Source: JBLNBQ01 sp050260095
GTDB taxonomy: Bacteria > Bacillota > UBA5301 > DYFA01
Reading direction: 5' to 3'
DNA length: 8,214 nt
Assembly (NCBI GenBank): GCA_050260095.1
Contig: JBLNBQ010000046.1
Coordinates: 1 to 8,214 of the forward strand
Below, one piece after another: positions 7,230 to 8,214 of the stretch. The notes beneath the pieces are model-generated. The model searched no databases. It was not told where the DNA came from and saw only the letters and a list, made by a program, of their open reading frames with translations. The first letter of the stretch is position 1, and each line of letters starts with the position of its first letter. The translations under genes and the position numbers were made by a program.

Positions 7230-7893
7230 CAAGCCTTCCGCCCCAAACGCTCAGCACACCAGGCCATCAAGGCGATCCGGAATGCCGGGCAGAAGTGCTC
7301 GTGGGTCGTGGATGCCGACATCGTCGGCTTCTTCGATAACCTCAACCAGGAGAAGCTGATGATCCTGGTTTCCCAGCGCATCAGCGACCGGCGGATGTTG
7401 AAGCTCAACCGAACAGGCGATGAAGTGCCTGGCGGCCATCCTGAAGCGGCTGGAGCTTACGCTTCACCCGGAAAAGACGAAACTGGTGAATCTGTGGGAC
7501 GGCAAAGAGGGATTCGACTTCCTGGGTCTGCACCATCGCAAGCGGCGGAACCCTGGAAAGCCCATACCCATCCTGGAGAGCTGGCCGTCGAAGAAGGCCG
7601 TGAAAGCGATCCGGGAAAAGGTGCGGGAGATAACCGCCCCTCGGGCTCGACCCAAAGAGCCAGTTCAGAAGCTCATCGAGGCGCTGAACCGGAAGATACA
7701 GGGCTGGGCGAACTACTACGGAATCGGCCACAGCCACCGGCAGTTCGCCCAGCTTGACTGGTATATCTGCCAGCGCCTGACCTTGTTCATGAACAAAAAG
7801 ACCTGCAGGAGGCGCAAGAGCAAGTCCCGGAAATTTACTCCCGATTACTTCGCCAACAGTGCTCCACTCTACCCGGCACGGGCGCACGACTAG
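7230..7893 (+). pseudogene. group II intron reverse transcriptase/maturase remnant, 5'-truncated and internally deleted
   Basis: Two fragments of an LtrA-type protein in different frames. The first (7230-7409) opens inside the conserved GFRPxRS motif (here AFRPKRS). It contains the first catalytic Asp in VVDADIVGFFDNL (GAT at 7311) and runs to ISDRRMLKL. At about 7407-7411 the frame changes and the protein resumes at EQAMKCLAAILKRLELTLHPEKTKL. The region normally between them, including the YADD active-site motif and some 110 residues by family expectation, is missing. The second fragment continues through GFDFLGLHHRKR and a recognisable maturase (GIIM) domain at about 7661-7790 (LNRKIQGWANYYG). 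It ends KFTPDYFANS followed by an atypical PLYPARAHD and TAG. No start codon, N-terminal domain or ribosome-binding site exists. Polymerase activity is impossible; a maturase-only peptide would lack initiation signals. Confidence 0.88.
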
Positions 7894-8214
7894 CGGGTGA
7901 AAGTCCCGTGCGGAGGTTGGCTGCACCAACCGTTAGCCAAAGGCAAGGGTGTCCGCCGTGAGGCGGAATCTGAAGGAAGCCGGAGGCAAATCCCCGACCC
8001 GAGGACCACGAACCCAAGGAGAGGCTGTCGCGTCCGGGCGAGTCTGCAAGAGAAGACAAAGCCCCATGCAGCCAAAGGACGCGGCGGTAAATTGGGCGGG
8101 TACATGGGGAGAAAGTCGGCGCTCTTACCCGGGGAGACCTGCCGGAAACGTTGGGAACCCAACAAACGAGGCTGAAAGGTTGCGTTGGAGCCGGCAGGAG
8201 TCAGCAGAGGCCAT
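7880..8214 (+). ncRNA. group II intron, 5' part (domain I), continuing past the right edge
   Basis: Structured, non-coding sequence that matches my memory of domain I of bacterial ORF-containing group II introns: GACTAGCGGGTGAAAGTCCCG near the start, then GGCAAGGGTGTCC, GGAATCTGAAGGAAGCCGG and, at the edge, GGAGTCAGCAGAGGCCAT. That last block usually comes shortly before the intron-encoded protein. Perfect stems support an RNA: CGGG/CCCG around TGAAAGT (7894-7908); GGTTGG/CCAACC (7915-7920/7926-7931); TCCGCC/GGCGGA closed by a GNRA loop GTGA (7952-7957/7962-7967); CGGGTA/TACCCG (8097-8102/8126-8131); and CCTGCCGG/CCGGCAGG (8138-8145/8191-8198) enclosing GTTGG/CCAAC (8150-8154/8159-8163). The exact 5' end is uncertain; 7880 is proposed because GGGCGC there is one base from the consensus GTGCGC. 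Whether this intron is active depends on sequence outside the window. Confidence 0.75.

Larger units (their letters stand above)
7209..8214 (+). mobile_element. layered group II intron remains: a decayed copy followed by a second intron
   Basis: Everything from just behind the gatB terminator to the right edge is of group II intron origin as far as I can tell. It comprises a damaged reverse transcriptase/maturase reading frame (7230-7893) and then typical intron domain I RNA from about 7880 onward. No domain V or VI of the first copy is visible before the second begins. The 21 nt at 7209-7229 are not recognisable. The right end lies beyond the window. Confidence 0.72.

Noticed and set aside
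3875..7408. Unbroken 1177-codon reading frame on the - strand across gatC, gatA, gatB and the terminator.
   Set aside because: It is the shadow of high-GC codon use on the + strand. Its translation is rich in low-complexity Gly/Leu/Asp/His runs, has no recognisable domain, and crosses a terminator and a pseudogene. The + strand genes are unambiguous.
7894..7908. CGGGTGAAAGTCCCG hairpin as domain V of the first intron.
   Set aside because: The GAAA-containing loop is suggestive, but the 34-nt domain V pattern with its two-base bulge, AGC triad and following domain VI with bulged A is not present. The position fits the start of domain I better.
7897..8175. Small + strand reading frame of 92 codons in the domain I region.
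   Set aside because: The sequence is explained by structured group II intron RNA with several perfect stems; the peptide is basic and featureless and its start lies in a hairpin loop.
1..8214. CRISPR arrays, tRNA or rRNA genes, phage or toxin-antitoxin genes, insertion sequences with terminal inverted repeats.
   Set aside because: I found no regularly spaced repeats, no tRNA-like cloverleaf and no transposase sequence in either strand by reading.

Overview
The window reads as housekeeping chromosome from a high-GC Gram-positive bacterium of the Bacillota (roughly two-thirds G+C by eye). Three things point there. There is a family II (Mn-dependent) inorganic pyrophosphatase tail. There are short signal peptidases I with one membrane anchor. 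The ligA gene lies close upstream of gatCAB, an arrangement also known from Bacillus. The group II intron sequence at the right edge would suit a Symbiobacterium-like lineage, which is rich in such introns, but that placement is inference. All credible genes are on the + strand.

Layout: (1) 2-85, last 27 codons of a family II pyrophosphatase (SRKKQ motif). (2) 150-1286, two tandem paralogous signal peptidase I genes, both with an intact Ser/Lys dyad. (3) 1304-3325, complete NAD+-dependent DNA ligase ligA. (4) 3322-3858, the wreck of a tandem-domain GNAT acetyltransferase with two frameshifts and several internal losses. (5) 3909-7159, gatC-gatA-gatB for the tRNA-dependent amidotransferase, with tight spacing, a plausible promoter in the tail of the dead acetyltransferase gene and a strong intrinsic terminator at 7184-7207. 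(6) 7230-7893, a remnant of a group II intron reverse transcriptase/maturase, cut at the 5' end and missing the YADD region. (7) about 7880-8214, the start (domain I) of a second group II intron whose protein gene would lie beyond the right edge.

Functionally, ligA seals nicks in replication and repair. GatCAB converts Glu-tRNA(Gln) and/or Asp-tRNA(Asn) to the amidated forms. The signal peptidases release exported proteins at the membrane. They share a locus rather than a pathway. The non-routine parts are the decayed acetyltransferase between ligA and gatC and the layered group II intron debris directly behind the gatB terminator. I see no new defence, secretion or biosynthetic system here. 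The most interesting signal is the apparent insertion of one intron into, or directly against, the remains of another.
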